A DNA stretch of 64,000 bases from CAYORM01 sp964406375 (GCA_964406375.1 CAYORM010000011.1:1-64000); one strand, 5' to 3'; positions 16,224 through 29,269 are shown, numbered from the stretch's first letter. Notes: a model not told the origin generated them from the letters alone. Program-made: numbers and translations.

Positions 16224-17444
16224 ATGGCGCGCATCGTGATGAAGTTCGGCGGCACCTCGGTCGCCGATGTTGACCGGATCCGGAACGTCGCCCGCCGCGT
16301 CCAGGAAGAGGTCGCCCGCGGCCATCAGGTCGCGGTCGTCGTCTCAGCGATGGCAGGCGTGACCAACCAACTCGTGCAGTACTGCACCGAGATCGCGCCG
16401 CTGCACGACATGCGTGAATACGACGTGGTCGTCGCCTCGGGCGAGCAGGTGACCTCCGGCCTCCTCGCCATCGCCCTGCGCGAGATCGGCGTGCCGGCCC
16501 GCTCCTTCCAGGGCTGGCAGGTCGCGATCCATACCGACGATGCGCATGGCAAGGCGCGCATCCTGGGCGTCGATGGCGAGACGCTCGAGCGCTGCTTCGC
16601 CCAGGGCGAGGTCGCGGTTGTCGCCGGATTCCAGGGCATCGATCCCGAAGGCCGCATCGCGACCCTCGGACGTGGCGGCTCGGACACCTCGGCGGTAGCG
16701 CTGGCCGCGGCGGTGAACGCCGAGCGCTGCGACATCTTCACCGATGTCGACGGCGTCTACACCTGCGATCCCCGGATCGTGCGGAAGGCGCGCAAGCTCG
16801 ATAAGATCACCTATGAAGAGATGCTGGAGATGGCCTCGCTGGGCGCGAAGGTCCTCCAGACCCGTTCCGTCGAGATGGCGATGAAGCACCGGGTGCGCGT
16901 CCGCGTGCTGTCGAGCTTCGCGGACGGCCCCGGAACCCTGGTCGTGGACGAGGACGAGATCGTGGAAAAGGAAGTCGTCAGCGGGATCGCCTACAGCCGG
17001 GACGAGGCGAAGATCACCGTGGTGCGCGTCCCCGACCGCCCCGGCATCGCCGCGTCGATCTTCGGCCCGCTCGCCGACAACAACGTCAATGTCGACATGA
17101 TCGTGCAGAACGTGTCGGAGGACGGGCGGCGGACCGATCTGACCTTCACCGTCGGCAAGTCCGATCTCGACCGCGCGATGAAGGTGCTGTCGGCGCGGCA
17201 GGAGGAGATTGGCTTCGAGCGCCTCGTCCCCGATGAGGACGTGGTGAAGATCTCGGTCATCGGCGTCGGGATGCGCAGCCATGCCGGCGTGGCGCAGCGG
17301 ATGTTCCAGGCGCTGGCCGACAACGGTATCAACATCCAGGTGATCTCCACCTCGGAGATCAAGATCAGCGTGCTCGTGGCCGAGCAGTACACCGAACTCG
17401 CGGCCCGCGCCCTGCACACCGCCTACGGGCTGGACGCGGCCTGA
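16224..17444 (+). CDS. lysC: Aspartate kinase
   Basis: The enzyme phosphorylates aspartate, the first step toward lysine, threonine and methionine. The 406-residue protein starts with MARIVMKFGGTSVAD, has the kinase core (GRGGSDTSAVALAAA, FTDVDGVYTCDPR) in residues 1-240 and two ACT domains in the C-terminal third that sense lysine or threonine. The ATG at 16224 begins directly at the conserved strand. It opens the lysC-ptsP pair, with only 16 bases to ptsP. Confidence 0.97.
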   Translation: MARIVMKFGGTSVADVDRIRNVARRVQEEVARGHQVAVVVSAMAGVTNQLVQYCTEIAPLHDMREYDVVVASGEQVTSGLLAIALREIGVPARSFQGWQVAIHTDDAHGKARILGVDGETLERCFAQGEVAVVAGFQGIDPEGRIATLGRGGSDTSAVALAAAVNAERCDIFTDVDGVYTCDPRIVRKARKLDKITYEEMLEMASLGAKVLQTRSVEMAMKHRVRVRVLSSFADGPGTLVVDEDEIVEKEVVSGIAYSRDEAKITVVRVPDRPGIAASIFGPLADNNVNVDMIVQNVSEDGRRTDLTFTVGKSDLDRAMKVLSARQEEIGFERLVPDEDVVKISVIGVGMRSHAGVAQRMFQALADNGINIQVISTSEIKISVLVAEQYTELAARALHTAYGLDAA

Positions 17445-17460
17445 GGGCGGCCGGCCCGCC

Positions 17461-19758
17461 ATGAGCCGGGTTCCGATCGGTCCGCCCACGAGCCTCGGCC
17501 CGACCGCCGCATCGCCGCGGCGTCTTCTCGCGCGTCTGCGCGATGTCATGGCGGGATCGGGTACGGCCCAGGCCCGGCTCGACAAGATCGTCAAGCTGAT
17601 CGCCGCCGAGATGGTGGCCGAGGTCTGCTCCTGTTACGTCGCCCGGCCGGGCGACGTGCTGGAGCTGTTCGCCACGGTCGGCCTGAACCCGGATGCGGTG
17701 CACCGCACCCGGCTGCGCGTCGGCGAGGGCCTTGTCGGCGAGATCGCGGCGAATGCCCGGCCGCTTGCCATCGCGACCGCCTCCGCCCATCCGAAATTCG
17801 CCTATCGCCCGGAGACCGGCGAGGATCCCTACGAATCGCTGATGGGCGTGCCGATCCTGCGCGGCGGCAAGGTGCGCGGCGTGCTGGTCATCCAGAACCG
17901 GCAGCGTCGCAACTATTCCGAGGACGAGGTCGAGACGCTGCAGACGATCGCCATGGTCGTCGCAGAACTGATCGGCGTCGGCGGCGGCGTCGCCCGGCCC
18001 GAAGAGGTCTCGAGCCCCAGCGCGGTCTCGCTGCCGGCGCGACTTGCCGGCGTGCCGCTCAATGGCGGGATGGCGATGGGGCTCGCGGTGCTGCACCGCC
18101 CGCACATCACGATGCGCGAGATGGTGGCCGACGACCCGACGGTGGAGGTCGAGCGCATCCGCGTCGCGGTCGAGACGATGCACCGCTCGATCGACGCACT
18201 GGTCGATGCGACCAAGCCGGTCGAAGCCGCCGAGGCGCGCGACATCCTCGAGACCTATCGCATGTTCGCCGAGGATCGCGGCTGGCTCGGCCGCATCCAT
18301 GAGGCGATCATGACCGGTCTGACGGCCGAGGCGGCCGTCCAGCGCGTCCAGAACGACATGGCGGCGCGCATGGCGCGCGTCGCCGACCCTTATCTGCGCG
18401 AGCGGCTCGCCGATTTCGACGATCTCGCCAACCGGCTGCTGATGCATCTGTCCGGCCGCACCTCGGTCGCCGATGCCGGAACGCTGCCCGAGGACGTCAT
18501 CCTGATCGCCCGTTCGATCGGCCCGGCGGAGCTGCTCGACTATGACCGCCGGCGCCTGCGCGGTGTGGTGCTCGAGGAGGGGGCGGCAACAAGCCATGTC
18601 GCGATTGTCGCCCGTGCCCTGGCGATCCCGGTGGTCGGCCATTGCGCGGAGGCGATGAAGCTCGTCGAGCCCCTCGACCCCGTCATCCTCGACGGCGACA
18701 GCGGCAGCGTCATCGTCCGGCCGACCGAGGATGTGACCGAGGCGTTTGCGCGCAACATCGACCTGCGACAGCGCCAGGAGGAGGCCTTCGCCGAGGCGGC
18801 GCGGCACCCGCCGGTCAGCCGCGACGGCATCCGCGTGTCGATCATGCTGAACGCCGGGCTGCTCTCGGACGTCCCGCATCTCGAGCGCACCGGGGCGGAC
18901 GGCATCGGGCTGTTCCGCACCGAGATCCCCTTCATGGTGCGCAGCAGCTATCCCGATGTCGCGGCGCAGACCGAGCTCTATGCGCGGGTGCTCGATCTCG
19001 CCGGCGAGCGCCCGGTCACCTTTCGCACACTGGATGTCGGTGGCGACAAGCGGCTGCCCTATTTCCCGCCGATCGATGAGGACAATCCGGCACTGGGCTG
19101 GCGGGCAATCCGCATCGGTCTCGACCGGCCGGCGATGCTGCGCCAGCAGCTCCGGGCGATGTTGCGCGGCGCAGCCGGCCGCCCCTTCGGGGTGATGTTC
19201 CCGATGATCACCGAGGCGGCCGAGCTGGACCGCGCCCGCGACCTGTTCGAGCGCGAGGTGGCCCGGCTGCGCGCCGAGGGGCTGCCGGTGTCTCCCGATG
19301 TGCGCGTCGGCATCATGCTGGAGGTGCCGGCCGCGCTTCTCGCGCTGGATGCGATGCTGCCGCTGGTCGATTTCGTCGCCGTCGGCTCCAACGACCTGAT
19401 GCAGTATCTGTTCGCCGCCGACCGCACCAATCCGCGCGTCGCGCATCGCTTCGACGTGCTCTCGCCCGGCATGACCGAGGCGCTGTCGATGGCGGTCGCC
19501 CGCTGTGCTGCCGCCGGGGTGCGGCTCTGCCTGTGCGGCGAGATCGGCGGACGGCCGCTTGAGGCGATGGTCCTGCTGGGCCTCGGTTTTCGTGAACTGT
19601 CGATGGCGGCGCCGCAGATCGGGCCGGTCCGGATGATGATCCAGGATCTCGACATCGCCGCTTTCTCGGCCTGGTTCGCGAGCGTGCGGCATCTGCCCGG
19701 ACGCCGAATTCGTGAGGAAATTCGGGCCTTTGCAAGGGATCACGCGATCCGCCTTTGA
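17461..19758 (+). CDS. ptsP: Phosphoenolpyruvate-protein phosphotransferase PtsP (EI-Ntr)
   Basis: EI-Ntr takes phosphate from PEP and starts the regulatory nitrogen PTS chain (NPr, EIIA-Ntr). The 765-residue protein has an N-terminal GAF domain (about residues 25-165) and then the EI parts: the phospho-histidine in GAATSHVAIVARALAIPVVG (about residue 380), and the PEP-binding barrel with GLFRTEIPFM, DVGGDKRLPYFP and CLCGEIGGRP. Its place just after lysC is a usual alphaproteobacterial arrangement. Confidence 0.96.
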   Translation: MSRVPIGPPTSLGPTAASPRRLLARLRDVMAGSGTAQARLDKIVKLIAAEMVAEVCSCYVARPGDVLELFATVGLNPDAVHRTRLRVGEGLVGEIAANARPLAIATASAHPKFAYRPETGEDPYESLMGVPILRGGKVRGVLVIQNRQRRNYSEDEVETLQTIAMVVAELIGVGGGVARPEEVSSPSAVSLPARLAGVPLNGGMAMGLAVLHRPHITMREMVADDPTVEVERIRVAVETMHRSIDALVDATKPVEAAEARDILETYRMFAEDRGWLGRIHEAIMTGLTAEAAVQRVQNDMAARMARVADPYLRERLADFDDLANRLLMHLSGRTSVADAGTLPEDVILIARSIGPAELLDYDRRRLRGVVLEEGAATSHVAIVARALAIPVVGHCAEAMKLVEPLDPVILDGDSGSVIVRPTEDVTEAFARNIDLRQRQEEAFAEAARHPPVSRDGIRVSIMLNAGLLSDVPHLERTGADGIGLFRTEIPFMVRSSYPDVAAQTELYARVLDLAGERPVTFRTLDVGGDKRLPYFPPIDEDNPALGWRAIRIGLDRPAMLRQQLRAMLRGAAGRPFGVMFPMITEAAELDRARDLFEREVARLRAEGLPVSPDVRVGIMLEVPAALLALDAMLPLVDFVAVGSNDLMQYLFAADRTNPRVAHRFDVLSPGMTEALSMAVARCAAAGVRLCLCGEIGGRPLEAMVLLGLGFRELSMAAPQIGPVRMMIQDLDIAAFSAWFASVRHLPGRRIREEIRAFARDHAIRL

Positions 19759-19883
19759 GGCACGGCCGGTCTTTCAATTTGCCGGCGGGTCGGAATCGAC
19801 TAGATTGCCAGGGTGGTCGGGGCGCCGCCATGCGCCCCCGTCCGACCTGGCCCCAAGGCCCTTCGAGGACGCGTTCGCCGCCG

Positions 19884-21116
19884 ATGGCACAAACCAAGCG
19901 CAGGCATATCGAGTACGACCAGGATGACGGCCATCTGATCACGGGCGACCTCGGCGCACCGGACGAGGCCGCCTATGAGGAGGAGGCCTATGCCGGCCCC
20001 TCGGTCGGTGAGCTGCTGCGCGAGGCCCGTGAGCAGGCGGGCTACGAGGTGCGCGAGATCGCGGCGCTGCTGCGCATCCGGCCGGTCTTCGTCGAGGCGA
20101 TCGAGCAGGGCCGGTATTCCGAACTGCCCGGCGCCGTCTACACCACCGGCTTCATCCGCAGCTATGCCGAGCTGATGGGCTTCGACGCGGAGGCGATGGT
20201 TGAGCGCTTCCGCCATGAGGGCCAGGTGATGCCGCGCAAGCCGCAGCTCACCTTCCCCGCGCCGGTCCCGGAAGGCAGCCGGGTGCCGAGCGGCGCCATC
20301 ATCATGGTGGCCGCGCTCGTCGCCGTGGTGGGCTATGCCGGCTGGTATTTCCTCTCTTCCACCAACCGCGACCTGGCGGATTCGCTGCCGACCCTGCCGG
20401 ACCGCTTCCTCGCGCTGCTGACCGGCACCGAGGCGGACGAGGTCCCCGAAGGACCCACCGTCGAGCCGGCCGAGCCAAGCGTGACCGCCACGCGACCGCC
20501 GGCCACCGACACCGACGCCCCGCGCGTCGCGGTGGTCGCGGCGCCGGCCGCAGAGGACGGGATCGCGCAGGACCCGGCGCCGGACGACGATGCGGCGACG
20601 GCGGAGACCGCCGCGCCGGCCCCGGCCGCGGCGACCACCGTGTCCGACACCGCACCGCCGGCTGGCGGCACCGCGGCAAGCGGAGCATCCACGGCGGCGA
20701 CGACACCGCCGCCGGTCGCGCCGGGCCTCTCCTTCGGCGGCCGTGACGGCGATGCCGCAGACACGGGTTCGCTGGGGGTGCAACTGAGCACCGGTCCGAT
20801 CGCCGCGACCGACCCCGCGGCTACAGCGCCGGCCAACCCGGCGGCGCCGCGCAGCATCGTCCTGCGCGCGGTGGCCGAAAGCTGGGTCCAGGTCGAGACG
20901 GCCGAGGGCCGCATCCTCTATTCCAGGGTGATGGCGCCGGGCGAGACCTACACAGTCCCGGCCGACCGGTCGGGGCTGAAGATGGTGACGGGCAACGCCC
21001 GCGGCCTGCAGATCACCGTGGCGGGCGAGCCGATCCCGGGCTGGGGAGAGCGGATCGGCGTCGTGCGCAACATCGCGCTCGACCCCGACCAGCTGATGAA
21101 CGGGACGGCGTTCTGA
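19884..21116 (+). CDS. RodZ-like helix-turn-helix membrane protein (HTH_25 / DUF4115)
   Basis: This 410-residue protein has an N-terminal Xre-like HTH ([20 protein letters not shown], then [15 protein letters not shown]), one transmembrane helix ([20 protein letters not shown], about residue 140), a long Ala/Pro/Thr-rich linker, and a C-terminal DUF4115 domain ([18 protein letters not shown]). That is the layout of RodZ, which links MreB to the membrane and supports rod shape. The start is uncertain: ATGs at 19830 and earlier are in frame, but the HTH begins soon after 19884. Confidence 0.82.
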   Translation: MAQTKRRHIEYDQDDGHLITGDLGAPDEAAYEEEAYAGPSVGELLREAREQAGYEVREIAALLRIRPVFVEAIEQGRYSELPGAVYTTGFIRSYAELMGFDAEAMVERFRHEGQVMPRKPQLTFPAPVPEGSRVPSGAIIMVAALVAVVGYAGWYFLSSTNRDLADSLPTLPDRFLALLTGTEADEVPEGPTVEPAEPSVTATRPPATDTDAPRVAVVAAPAAEDGIAQDPAPDDDAATAETAAPAPAAATTVSDTAPPAGGTAASGASTAATTPPPVAPGLSFGGRDGDAADTGSLGVQLSTGPIAATDPAATAPANPAAPRSIVLRAVAESWVQVETAEGRILYSRVMAPGETYTVPADRSGLKMVTGNARGLQITVAGEPIPGWGERIGVVRNIALDPDQLMNGTAF

Positions 21117-21193
21117 GGCACGGGGCCGCGGCCGGCTTGGCTTCGGCAGCGGGTCACCCCATCTTCGGGCCGGACCCGGGAAGGCATGGGATC

Positions 21194-22348
21194 ATGACAG
21201 CGTTGCGTGCCTATCGTCAGATCGATCGCCGCCGGTCGCGGCAGATCCATGTCGGCCGGGTACCGGTGGGCGGCGGAGCGCCGATCACCGTCCAGTCGAT
21301 GACCAACACCCCGACGGCCGATGTCGAGGCGACGATCGCCCAGATCCGGGCGCTCGAGGCCGCAGGCGCCGATATCGTGCGCGTCTCCTGCCCCGATGAG
21401 GAATCGACCGCCGCGCTGAAGCGGATCATTCCTGCCGTGACGGTGCCGATCGTCGCCGACATCCATTTCCACTATCGCCGCGGCATCGAGGCCGCGGAGG
21501 CGGGTGCGGCCTGCCTCAGGATCAATCCCGGCAATATCGGCTCCTCCGCCCGAGTGGCCGAGGTCGTGCGCGCTGCCAAGGACCATGGCTGTTCGATGCG
21601 GATCGGGGTGAATGCCGGCTCGCTCGAGCGCGATCTTCTCGAGCGCTATGGCGAGCCCTGCCCCGAGGCGATGGTCGAGAGCGCGCTCAACCATGCGCGC
21701 ATCCTCGAGGACCACGATTTCCATGCCTTCAAGATCAGCGTGAAGGCATCGGACGTCTTCCTGGCGGTCGCGGCCTATCAGCAGCTCGCCGAGGCCTGCG
21801 ACTACCCCCTCCATATCGGCATCACCGAGGCCGGCGGACTGCGTGGCGGCACGGTGAAATCCGCGGTCGGCCTCGGCATGCTGCTGTGGTCGGGCATCGG
21901 AGACACGCTGCGCGTATCGCTGTCGGCCGATCCGGTGGAAGAGGTACGGGTCGGCTTCGAGCTGCTGAAATCGCTGGGGCTGCGCCATCGCGGCGTCAAC
22001 GTCGTCTCCTGCCCCTCCTGCGCGCGGCAGCAATTCGATGTGATCGCGACGGTCGAGGCGCTGGAGCGGCGGGTCGCGCACATCACCACGCCGATGACGG
22101 TGTCGGTGATCGGCTGCGTCGTCAACGGCCCGGGCGAGGCGACGATGACCGATATCGGCTTCACCGGCGGCGGGCGTGGCACCCATCAGGTCTATCTCGG
22201 CGGCGTGCCGCATCACCGGCTGAAGGATGCCGATGTGGTCGATCATCTGGTCACGCTGATCGAAGCCAAGGCGCGTGAGATCGAGGCCCGCGAGGCCCAG
22301 GCGGACCGTGCCGCCGGGACGGGACCGGCGGGCATCGCGGCGCAATGA
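21194..22348 (+). CDS. ispG: 4-hydroxy-3-methylbut-2-enyl diphosphate synthase IspG (GcpE)
   Basis: IspG converts MEcPP to HMBPP in the MEP isoprenoid pathway. The 384-residue protein has the TIM barrel with [18 protein letters not shown] and [14 protein letters not shown], and the C-terminal 4Fe-4S domain with [11 protein letters not shown] and [10 protein letters not shown], giving the three iron-sulfur cysteines. The start at 21194 matches the conserved [10 protein letters not shown] beginning. In many relatives hisS follows; here prfA comes next, so hisS is elsewhere or absent from this operon. Confidence 0.97.
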   Translation: MTALRAYRQIDRRRSRQIHVGRVPVGGGAPITVQSMTNTPTADVEATIAQIRALEAAGADIVRVSCPDEESTAALKRIIPAVTVPIVADIHFHYRRGIEAAEAGAACLRINPGNIGSSARVAEVVRAAKDHGCSMRIGVNAGSLERDLLERYGEPCPEAMVESALNHARILEDHDFHAFKISVKASDVFLAVAAYQQLAEACDYPLHIGITEAGGLRGGTVKSAVGLGMLLWSGIGDTLRVSLSADPVEEVRVGFELLKSLGLRHRGVNVVSCPSCARQQFDVIATVEALERRVAHITTPMTVSVIGCVVNGPGEATMTDIGFTGGGRGTHQVYLGGVPHHRLKDADVVDHLVTLIEAKAREIEAREAQADRAAGTGPAGIAAQ

Positions 22349-22431
22349 CGATCCCGCCGCGGCACCGGGAACGCTAGCGAGGCGGCATTCGTCCCCCGCC
22401 CGCCCCTCCCGCTGCCATCGCCGTTTCCCAA

Positions 22432-23519
<1,088 letters not shown>

Positions 23520-23520
<1 letters not shown>

Positions 23521-24392
23521 TGGGACCGGCGGAAACGGTCGAGACGGCGCTGCGAAACGCGACCCGCCTCCTCATCACTGCCGGGGTGGAGAACGCCGCA
23601 GCGGACGCCCGGATCCTGATGTGCGCCGCGCTCGGCTGTGACCGGGCGGCCCTGCTCGCCCGCCGGGGCGAGGCGCTGGCGCCGCATGCGGCGGACGCCT
23701 TCGCGGCGCTTGTCGCCCGCCGGGCGGCGCGCGAGCCGGTGTCGCGCATCATCGGGCGGCGCGAATTCTGGAGCCTGGACTTCGTTCTCGGCCCCACGAC
23801 GCTCGACCCGCGGCCAGACAGCGAGACCCTGGTCGAGGCCGCGCTCGCCCATGCACCGGAGGCCCCGCGCATCCTCGATCTCGGGACCGGCACCGGCTGC
23901 CTGCTGCTCGCCCTCCTCACGGAGCGGCCGGCTGCCGAAGGCGTCGGCGTCGACCGCGATCCGGCCGCCGCAGCCATCGCCCGCGCCAATGCCGGCCGGC
24001 TCGGGCTCGCCGGTCGGGCGCATTTTCTTTGCGCCGATTGGAGCCACGCCTTGCGCGGCCCCTTCCATCTCGTCGTATCGAACCCACCTTACATACCGGA
24101 GCCGGATAGTGTAGCGCTCGACCCGGAGGTGCGGCTCTTCGATCCGCCTCTCGCGCTGTTCGGCGGCCGCGACGGCCTTGATGCCTATCGCGCCATCCTG
24201 CGGGATCTCGACCGTGTGCTGGCGCCGGGCGGGATTGTCGCCTTCGAGCACGGGCGGGGCCAGGGCGACGATGTCACCTATCTGCTGCGTGAGGCGGGGC
24301 TCGACATAATTGCAACACCCCGTGACCTTTCGGGGATTGAGCGGGTCTGCGTCGCCAAAAAGGGGATTGGAACCATGCGGGAATGCCGCTAG
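23520..24392 (+). CDS. prmC: Release factor glutamine methyltransferase PrmC (HemK)
   Basis: PrmC methylates the glutamine of the GGQ motif in RF1 and RF2. The 290-residue protein has the N-terminal helical domain, SAM motif I ILDLGTGTGCLLLALL (about residue 118) and the catalytic NPPY in VVSNPPYIPEPD. The ATG at 23520 shares one base with the prfA stop; a GTG three bases earlier is also possible. Expression is almost certainly coupled to prfA. Confidence 0.97.
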
Positions 24393-24563
24393 GGTCCGTC
24401 CCGCAACATTCTTCCCATCCGAGAGGCGACCCGCGTTTCCGAACCGCGGCTCGCGAGGAAGAGTGTCGCCATGGGTGTCTTCGAGAAGCGGCCCGATCAG
24501 TAGAGCCGATCGATCGCCCCTCGCACGCCTGCGGCGAACGGATCACCGTACGATGCTGGGACC

Positions 24564-25595
24564 ATGAGACCTGGACCGAACTCGCGCCGCGCGCGCGGAC
24601 GAAACAGCGGTGGCGGTCAACGCCGCCCGGGCGGCAATCTGCCGAACCGGAATCAGACCATCGACAGTAACGGGCCGGACGTCCGCATCCGCGGGACCGT
24701 CTTCCAGGTCTATGAGAAATACATGGCCCTCGCACGTGACGCCCAGGCATCGGGCGATCGCGTCATGGCCGAGAACTACCAGCAGCATGCGGAGCACTAC
24801 ATCCGCATCATCAACCAAATCAACGAAGCCTACGCCCAGGCGCAGCAGCCGCAGCAGCATGAGAGCCAGGGCTGGCGCGGTGAGCCGGGCTATGGCGAAC
24901 AACCCGAATGGGAGCAGCCCCGCCAGCGCGAGGGACGCGACGGCGACGAGGCGCAGGGGCTGAACGGCACCCGCCATGCCGAGGGGCGCGAGAGCCAGCG
25001 CGAGGGCGGTCACCGCGACGGCGGCGCCCGCGAAGGCGGGCCGCGCGACCGTGGGCCGCGTGACGGCGGCGGACAGGATGACCGCCGCGACCACCGCGGC
25101 GGCCGTGCAGAGGCGGGCGAGCGCGACATGGCGCGCGGTGATCGGCGCCCCCCGCGCGAGGAGCGCGGCGAAGGCGGCCGGCGCTGGCGGGATCGTCAGG
25201 AGAATGCCCGTCCTGAGAACGGCCGGGCGCCGCAGCCCGAACTGCGCGTCGCCGATCCCGATGCGAGCTTCGGCAGCGATCCGCGTGATGAGGACCCGCG
25301 CGACACCGATCTCGGCCTGCCGGCCTCGCTGATGGCGCCGCCGCCGCGCCGGCCTGTCCTCGAGGTCGAAGGACCTGCGGCGCCGCAGCCGGCCCCCGAG
25401 ATGCGGCAGCCCGAGCGGCGCGCGGAGGCGGCGGTGGCCGTCGACCCTGCTCTGTCTGCCGAAGACCAGGGCACGGTCGAACAGACGGCCGAGACCGCAC
25501 CGGCCGAGCCGGCGCCGGTCAAGCGGCCGCGCGGCCGGCCGCGCAAGGTGAAGCCGGCTGAGACGGTCGAGGAGCAACCCGCGAGCGAGGGCTGA
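24564..25595 (+). CDS. DUF4167 domain protein with C-terminal AT-hook
   Basis: The 343-residue protein has a conserved N-terminal DUF4167 core (about 1-95: basic RRARGRNSGGG, then RGTVFQVYEKYMALARDAQ and ENYQQHAEHYIRI). A long Arg/Gly/Asp/Glu-rich, probably disordered region follows, and the C-terminus carries KRPRGRPRKVK, which fits the AT-hook motif that binds the minor groove. The family is common in Alphaproteobacteria downstream of prmC and its function is unknown. DNA or RNA binding is inferred from composition. Confidence 0.85.
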   Translation: MRPGPNSRRARGRNSGGGQRRPGGNLPNRNQTIDSNGPDVRIRGTVFQVYEKYMALARDAQASGDRVMAENYQQHAEHYIRIINQINEAYAQAQQPQQHESQGWRGEPGYGEQPEWEQPRQREGRDGDEAQGLNGTRHAEGRESQREGGHRDGGAREGGPRDRGPRDGGGQDDRRDHRGGRAEAGERDMARGDRRPPREERGEGGRRWRDRQENARPENGRAPQPELRVADPDASFGSDPRDEDPRDTDLGLPASLMAPPPRRPVLEVEGPAAPQPAPEMRQPERRAEAAVAVDPALSAEDQGTVEQTAETAPAEPAPVKRPRGRPRKVKPAETVEEQPASEG

Positions 25596-25759
25596 GCGGA
25601 CGGGACGCGCCGCCGGTGCCGCGCGTCCCCTGAGCCGTCTTCCGCGGCATGCCGTCGCACGCGACGGATTGCCATCCGGAGCGCGTCGGCGCATCGTCCC
25701 TCCCGAAGCTGCGAATCGCGGCGCGCGCCACCGCAATGCGGGGTTGGGGAGGGGGTCAA

Positions 25760-26644
25760 ATGGCGATGCGTACCGGCACGACCGCTGGGGCGGTTTTCGT
25801 GGTGTCTGTCTTATGCACGTTTGGAGCCACCTCGGGAGGCCCGGCGGTGGCTGAAGACGCGCCGGACGCGCTGGTGGCGCGCGGCGACTATCTGGTCAAC
25901 AGCATCCTCGCCTGCGGCAATTGCCATACGCCGATGGGCCCGGAGGGACCGGATTTCACACGTGCCCTCTCGGGCGGGCTGCAGTTCGACGAACCGCCCT
26001 TCACCGTCTCGGCGCCGAACCTGACGGCCGACCCGACCGGCCTAGGCGAGTGGTCGGACGAGGAGATCCGGCGCGCGCTGGTCGAAGGGCTGGGCCGCGA
26101 CGGCCGGCCGCTCGCGCCGGTCATGCCCTATTCCTGGTACAACGCCCTGTCGGAGCGCGACCTGTCGGCGGTCATCGCCTATCTGCGGACGGTGCCTGCG
26201 GTCGAGCACACGGTGCCCGACCCCGTCTATCGCGTGGTCATTCACACCCCGCCCGCGCCCGGCGCCGAGGCACCGATCCCCGAGGAGGCGCGGACCGATC
26301 CGGTATCCCAGGGACACTACCTCGCCACCATCGGCCATTGCATGGAATGCCACACCGCCAGGCTGGAAGACGGGCTGCCCGACTTCGCCGGCGGCTGGGG
26401 CAGGGGCGGCATGGCCTTCCCGGGCCCCTGGGGCATCTCGGTCGCGGCCAACATCACCCAGGACCCCGAATGGGGCATCGGCGCCTGGACGGACGAGGAG
26501 ATCGCCCGCGCCATCACCCAGGGCATCTCCCATGATGGCACGCCGCTCTTCCCGCCGATGGCGTTCGGCTATTACGCGCGGATGACCGACGAGGACGTCG
26601 CCGCCCTGGTCGCCTGGCTGCGCACGGTGCCGCCGCTGCAGTGA
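25760..26644 (+). CDS. Periplasmic diheme c-type cytochrome
   Basis: The 294-residue protein has a signal peptide (about 1-30) and two cytochrome c domains with haem motifs ACGNCHTP (about residue 53) and CMECHTA (about residue 195). It resembles the cytochrome subunits that serve membrane alcohol or aldehyde dehydrogenases. It probably shuttles electrons in the periplasm. The start at 25760 follows a strong GGGGAGGGGG; longer readings lack a site. No partner dehydrogenase is adjacent. Confidence 0.87.
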   Translation: MAMRTGTTAGAVFVVSVLCTFGATSGGPAVAEDAPDALVARGDYLVNSILACGNCHTPMGPEGPDFTRALSGGLQFDEPPFTVSAPNLTADPTGLGEWSDEEIRRALVEGLGRDGRPLAPVMPYSWYNALSERDLSAVIAYLRTVPAVEHTVPDPVYRVVIHTPPAPGAEAPIPEEARTDPVSQGHYLATIGHCMECHTARLEDGLPDFAGGWGRGGMAFPGPWGISVAANITQDPEWGIGAWTDEEIARAITQGISHDGTPLFPPMAFGYYARMTDEDVAALVAWLRTVPPLQ

Positions 26645-26720
26645 CACCCGACAAGCTGCCACGCCGACCGGCCATGGACCGATCGGCGGTCGGCCCGTCT
26701 CGGGGCGATGGCTGTCAGGG

Positions 26721-27125
26721 TCAGGACAGCCGTGCCGCCAGCCGCTTCGGCGCCACCGCGCGGTAGCTCTCGATAATCCAGGCCGAGAGCAGCCCGGTCA
26801 TCGGCGTCTCGCCCGGGGCGAATCGGGCGGTGACCCAGCCCGCTCGGCCGAGGCCGTAGCCCGTCGGCTCGACGAAGGGCATCAGCATGGCCTCGCCATG
26901 CGCCTGGGTCAGCTTGACGGAGACGCGCAACCCGCCCTCGGGGCCGCCGAGGAAGACGAAGATCTTCTTGCGGACCTTCACCACCCGGTCGCCCCAGGGG
27001 AAGTCCTCTGCCGCCTCGGGCAGGCCGAGCGCGACCGCGCGCAATTCGTCGAGCGCCGCGGCCAGCACCGGATCAGCCGGGCGGTCGGGGGCGGCAGAAC
27101 CGTCTGAACCGTGCCCTGCCGCCAT
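26721..27125 (-). CDS. MmcQ/YjbR family protein
   Basis: The 134-residue protein shows the YjbR pattern: LPEAAEDFPWGDRVVKVRKKIFVFL, then LRVSVKLT and a C-terminal SYRAVAPKRLAARL. The fold is CyaY-like and often described as DNA-binding, but the biological role is unclear. The ATG at 27125 is preceded by GGGGGGGAGG. It follows fghA after 16 bases and may be its last operon partner. Confidence 0.85.
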   Translation of the reverse strand: MAAGHGSDGSAAPDRPADPVLAAALDELRAVALGLPEAAEDFPWGDRVVKVRKKIFVFLGGPEGGLRVSVKLTQAHGEAMLMPFVEPTGYGLGRAGWVTARFAPGETPMTGLLSAWIIESYRAVAPKRLAARLS

Positions 27126-27141
27126 CGTCGCCCTCCCCCCC

Positions 27142-27998
27142 TCAGCCGAGGCCGAGCTGCCGCGCGTGATGGCGCAGATGGTCCTCGATGAAGGTCTGGA
27201 TGAAGAAATAGCCGTGATCGTAGCCGGGGTGCCGGCGCAGCACGAGGTCCTGGCCGGCGGCCCGGCAGGCCGCCTCGAACAGATCGGGGTTGAGCTGCTC
27301 GGCGAGGAACCCGTCGGCAAGCCCCTGATCGACCAGGATCTCCGGCGCGCGCCGTCCCGCTTCGACCAGCGCGGTCGCGTCCCATTCGGCCCAGGCCGCA
27401 CGGTCGGGGCCGAGATAGCGGCCGAAGGCCTTCTCGCCCCAGGGGCAGCGTGACGGCGCCGCGATCGGCGCGAAGGCGGATACCGAGTGGAAACGGTCGG
27501 GCCGACGCAGCGCCGCGACCAGCGCGCCATGTCCGCCCATCGAATGGCCGAAGATGCCCCAGCGCCCCGGCTCGATGGGGAAATGCGCCTCGATGACCGC
27601 CGGCAGCTCGTCGGTGACGTAGCTGTGCATCCGATAGGCCTCGCGCCAGGGCGAGGCCGTCGCATCGAGATAGAAACCGGCGCCCTGGCCGAAATCCCAC
27701 GCCTCGTCGTCGCCGGGGAAACGGCGGTCACGCGGCGAGGTGTCGGAGGCGATGAGCGCGAGGCCGAGCTCGGCTGCGATCCGCTGTGCCCCCGCCTTGA
27801 TGACGAAGGTCTCCTCGGTGCAGGTCAGGCCGGCGAGGTAGAGGAGCGCCGGCACCCTGCCCCGCTCGGCCTGCGGCGGCAGATAGACGGCAAAGCGCAT
27901 CTCGCCGCCGATCTGCGTCGAGGCATGGCTCCAATAGCTCTGCTCGCCGCCGAAGCAGCGATGGGCGCTGCGCCGGACCGGCGCGGTCTCCGCTGCCG

Positions 27999-28002
<4 letters not shown>
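27142..28002 (-). CDS. fghA: S-formylglutathione hydrolase
   Basis: This serine hydrolase splits S-formylglutathione to formate and glutathione, the second step of glutathione-dependent formaldehyde oxidation. The 286-residue esterase-D-type protein has [19 protein letters not shown], the nucleophile in [11 protein letters not shown] (about residue 148), aspartate in ILVDQGLAD and histidine in GYDHGYFF. It begins with GTG, and the GTGA overlaps the stop of the upstream dehydrogenase gene by four bases, so the two steps are co-translated. Confidence 0.96.
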
Positions 28003-29111
<1,109 letters not shown>

Positions 29112-29269
29112 CTCCTGCTCCCGAAGGTTCCTCGTGCCGGCAAGATGGCACGGGATACCGGTTTCGTTCCAGCCGTTCCGCGCACCCGCGCGGCCGCACC
29201 GGAACGGCGGCCCGATCCCGGCGTTCCTGGCGGGACGCCCGAGCCGGCGCCCCGGCGCGCGAGGATCCG

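Noticed and set aside
17365..19743. Open frame of 792 codons on the minus strand
   Set aside because: It lies wholly antisense to lysC and ptsP; its product has the Arg/His/Asp/Gly-rich composition expected from GC-rich antisense frames and no domain motif.
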